A DNA stretch of 5,891 bases, taken from Candidatus Desantisiibacteriota bacterium. Lineage in GTDB: Bacteria > JACRDZ01. The stretch is taken from NCBI GenBank assembly GCA_016209155.1, contig JACQWU010000131.1:1-5891 (forward strand). Reading direction: 5' to 3'. Shown here piece by piece: positions 4,545 to 5,891 of the stretch. The translations under genes and the position numbers were made by a program. The notes under the pieces were generated by a model that worked only from the letters and a program-made list of their open reading frames with translations, did no database searches and was not told the DNA's origin. Positions within the stretch are counted from its first letter, which is position 1; the number at the start of each line of letters is the position of its first letter.

Positions 4545-5891
4545 CAATGAACTTCATCAATTCCCTTATCTTTTCATCTCCGGGATTGATTTTTAAAGCC
4601 TGTTCAAGAGTTTTTTGCGTTTTTGCCGGTTCTCCGTTTTTAAAATATGTAAGAGCTAGATTATAAAAATAATTAGAATTTTCGGGAGCTTTTTCTACTG
4701 CTATTTCTAAATACTTTAAGGCTTCGCTAAATTTTTCCATTTGCGCATTTGCCACACCCAGATAATTATAAGTTTGAGCGCGTTCAGGGTACAATAAAAT
4801 TATTTTTTCAAATTCAAATATAGCATCATTAAATCTATTTTTAGAAAATAATTTCATCGCAAATTCAAAATAGGATTCGTAAATATCCGCCCCTTCTAAA
4901 AGAGCCTTTTTATATTCTTTATAGGCTTCTTCTTTTTTACCATTAGCATAAAAATTTTCCCCGTGCTGCAGCTGATATTTAACTAAAAGGTCGGATAAAA
5001 GATAATCTTTATAATATTCTTTTTGTTCCATATTCCGGTTTTTATAATAATCCCAGAATTCTGATTTTGCTTTCACTATTTTTTGAGGTGAAGCATATGT
5101 ATAAACAAGACCGTAAGGGATAATTCCTGTATTACCGATTAATATTGCATCCTGCTTCTCCGAAAAAAAGAAATTATCCATACCCGGGCTTACATCTTGA
5201 TCATTAAAAATATATTTTTTAGTCCCCGGGTCTATTTTTAAATCTTTTCTCCTGTTTTCAACCAATTTGAGATAAAAAAGAGAAAATAGCTGGTTATCAC
5301 CTTTTGTAATTAAATAGGTATTGGGAGGTAAAGTAAACAAAAGGTCCTCGCCATAGTGATATGCCGCCATATTTCCGCGGCTGTTATTGTAAAAATAATT
5401 TTTGTTTAAAATAAAAAAACCCGTTATTAAAACTATACATGCCAGAAATTCATTTAAATAAGGTTTATTTATTTTATCTGAAATAAAAATAAGTCCTTCC
5501 AATATCCAATACAGAAAAATAATATAAGAAGGGATAAAATATACTTCAGCAAGATAAAAATTTAAAGGATTGGGTTCATAGTTTATAAGGATCATGAAAC
5601 CGAGTGTGGTAGAGATAAAAAGGGTAATACTTGCTATGACTAACTTCTGTTTTGTCTTCCATGCGCCAAACCATCCGATTGGCACACAGAGCCATAATAT
5701 TATATGATACTGTTCTTTTAAAACTTTTAAATAATTAATAAACTGTATTGAAATTTTTTTAAATGAATAAATATGTGAAAAAGGTTCGTATTCGGCGCGG
5801 ATAAAATGCCGCAGGAGTTTGATTATAGTATCGGGATTCCCCCAATTTATTGCGGGTGATTTGCCGGCTCTTATAGGCAAAAAAAGATATA
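4537..5891 (-). CDS. DUF2723 (TMEM260-like) membrane protein with C-terminal TPRs, 5' end off the right edge
   Basis: The frame is open to the right edge, so only the last 450 residues are seen. The visible part begins YLFLPIRAGKSPAINWGNPD, the hallmark of the DUF2723 family, whose animal member TMEM260 is a GT-C-fold O-mannosyltransferase. The catalytic N-terminal half is outside the window. Then come about four membrane helices (visible residues about 61-75, 82-102, 118-137, 148-162). An extracytoplasmic-type segment follows, with HYGEDLLFTLPPNTYLITKGDNQLFSLFYLKLVENRRKDL, also typical of the family. From about 305 to the end lie three to four TPR units, the clearest being TYNYLGVANAQMEKFSEALK (visible 373-392) and YFYNLALTYFKNGEPAKTQK (407-426). 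A TTG at 5880 is internal and not the start. A role as polyprenyl-phosphate-sugar-dependent protein glycosyltransferase is inferred from the family; the bacterial substrate is unknown. The stop TAA lies inside the last codons of the convergent cyclase gene. Confidence 0.88.
   Translation of the reverse strand, partial: YLFLPIRAGKSPAINWGNPDTIIKLLRHFIRAEYEPFSHIYSFKKISIQFINYLKVLKEQYHIILWLCVPIGWFGAWKTKQKLVIASITLFISTTLGFMILINYEPNPLNFYLAEVYFIPSYIIFLYWILEGLIFISDKINKPYLNEFLACIVLITGFFILNKNYFYNNSRGNMAAYHYGEDLLFTLPPNTYLITKGDNQLFSLFYLKLVENRRKDLKIDPGTKKYIFNDQDVSPGMDNFFFSEKQDAILIGNTGIIPYGLVYTYASPQKIVKAKSEFWDYYKNRNMEQKEYYKDYLLSDLLVKYQLQHGENFYANGKKEEAYKEYKKALLEGADIYESYFEFAMKLFSKNRFNDAIFEFEKIILLYPERAQTYNYLGVANAQMEKFSEALKYLEIAVEKAPENSNYFYNLALTYFKNGEPAKTQKTLEQALKINPGDEKIRELMKFIAK

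Noticed and set aside
4248-4596. ORFs at 4248-4547 (minus) and 4405-4596 (plus)
   Set aside because: They are out-of-frame shadows of the GGDEF domain and of the end of the DUF2723-TPR gene.
5878-5880. TTG as the start codon of the DUF2723-TPR gene
   Set aside because: The frame stays open to the edge, and the TTG is the Leu inside the family hallmark YLFLPIRAG, so the gene clearly continues to the right.

Overview
The window is an AT-rich (roughly 30% G+C by eye) stretch of bacterial chromosome. It holds four complete genes, and a further gene is cut off at each edge. The gene content fits an anaerobic, Gram-negative-type, probably uncultured bacterium. The signs are an oxygen-sensitive ferredoxin-linked disulfide reductase carrying a rubredoxin domain, membrane-anchored CHASE2 and GGDEF signalling proteins, and a DUF2723/TMEM260-type membrane protein with TPRs. 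I cannot fix the phylum; a candidate-phylum, delta-proteobacteria-like or Omnitrophota/Elusimicrobiota-like source is only an impression.

Layout. Positions 1-302 (minus) hold the first 100 residues of a response regulator. A 198-base divergent spacer follows, then a CHASE2 sensor-like membrane protein (501-2060, plus) that ends in a coiled coil with no output domain. Twelve bases after its stop, on the opposite strand, lies a two-gene redox operon. It is read from a glutaredoxin-like protein (2585-2866) into a ferredoxin:disulfide reductase with a fused rubredoxin (2073-2585), and the two genes are coupled by a TAATG overlap. The 313-base spacer 2867-3179 separates this operon from a divergent receiver-GAF-GGDEF diguanylate cyclase (3180-4544, plus). 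The 3' end of that gene overlaps by 8 bases the 3' end of the DUF2723-TPR gene (4537-5891, minus), which runs off the right edge.

How the genes may work together. The redox pair reads as an electron relay: ferredoxin to the [4Fe-4S] disulfide reductase, with or through the rubredoxin domain, to the thiol protein encoded just upstream. The signalling genes look like parts of an envelope-sensing and c-di-GMP circuit. No catalytic output is attached to the CHASE2 protein, and nothing in the sequence proves that it acts on the cyclase.

Most notable points. (1) Both receiver domains in the window, in two separate genes, have Asn where the phosphorylated Asp should be (N53 and N61), while the other pocket residues that can be seen are kept. 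(2) The CHASE2 protein is an orphan sensor ending in a coiled coil. (3) The spacer 2891-3061 is a degenerate seven-base-period repeat, locally about two-thirds G+C. It contains a 28-base imperfect inverted repeat that would fold in the leader of the redox operon, just upstream of its ribosome binding site. No CRISPR array, rRNA, tRNA or insertion sequence was seen.
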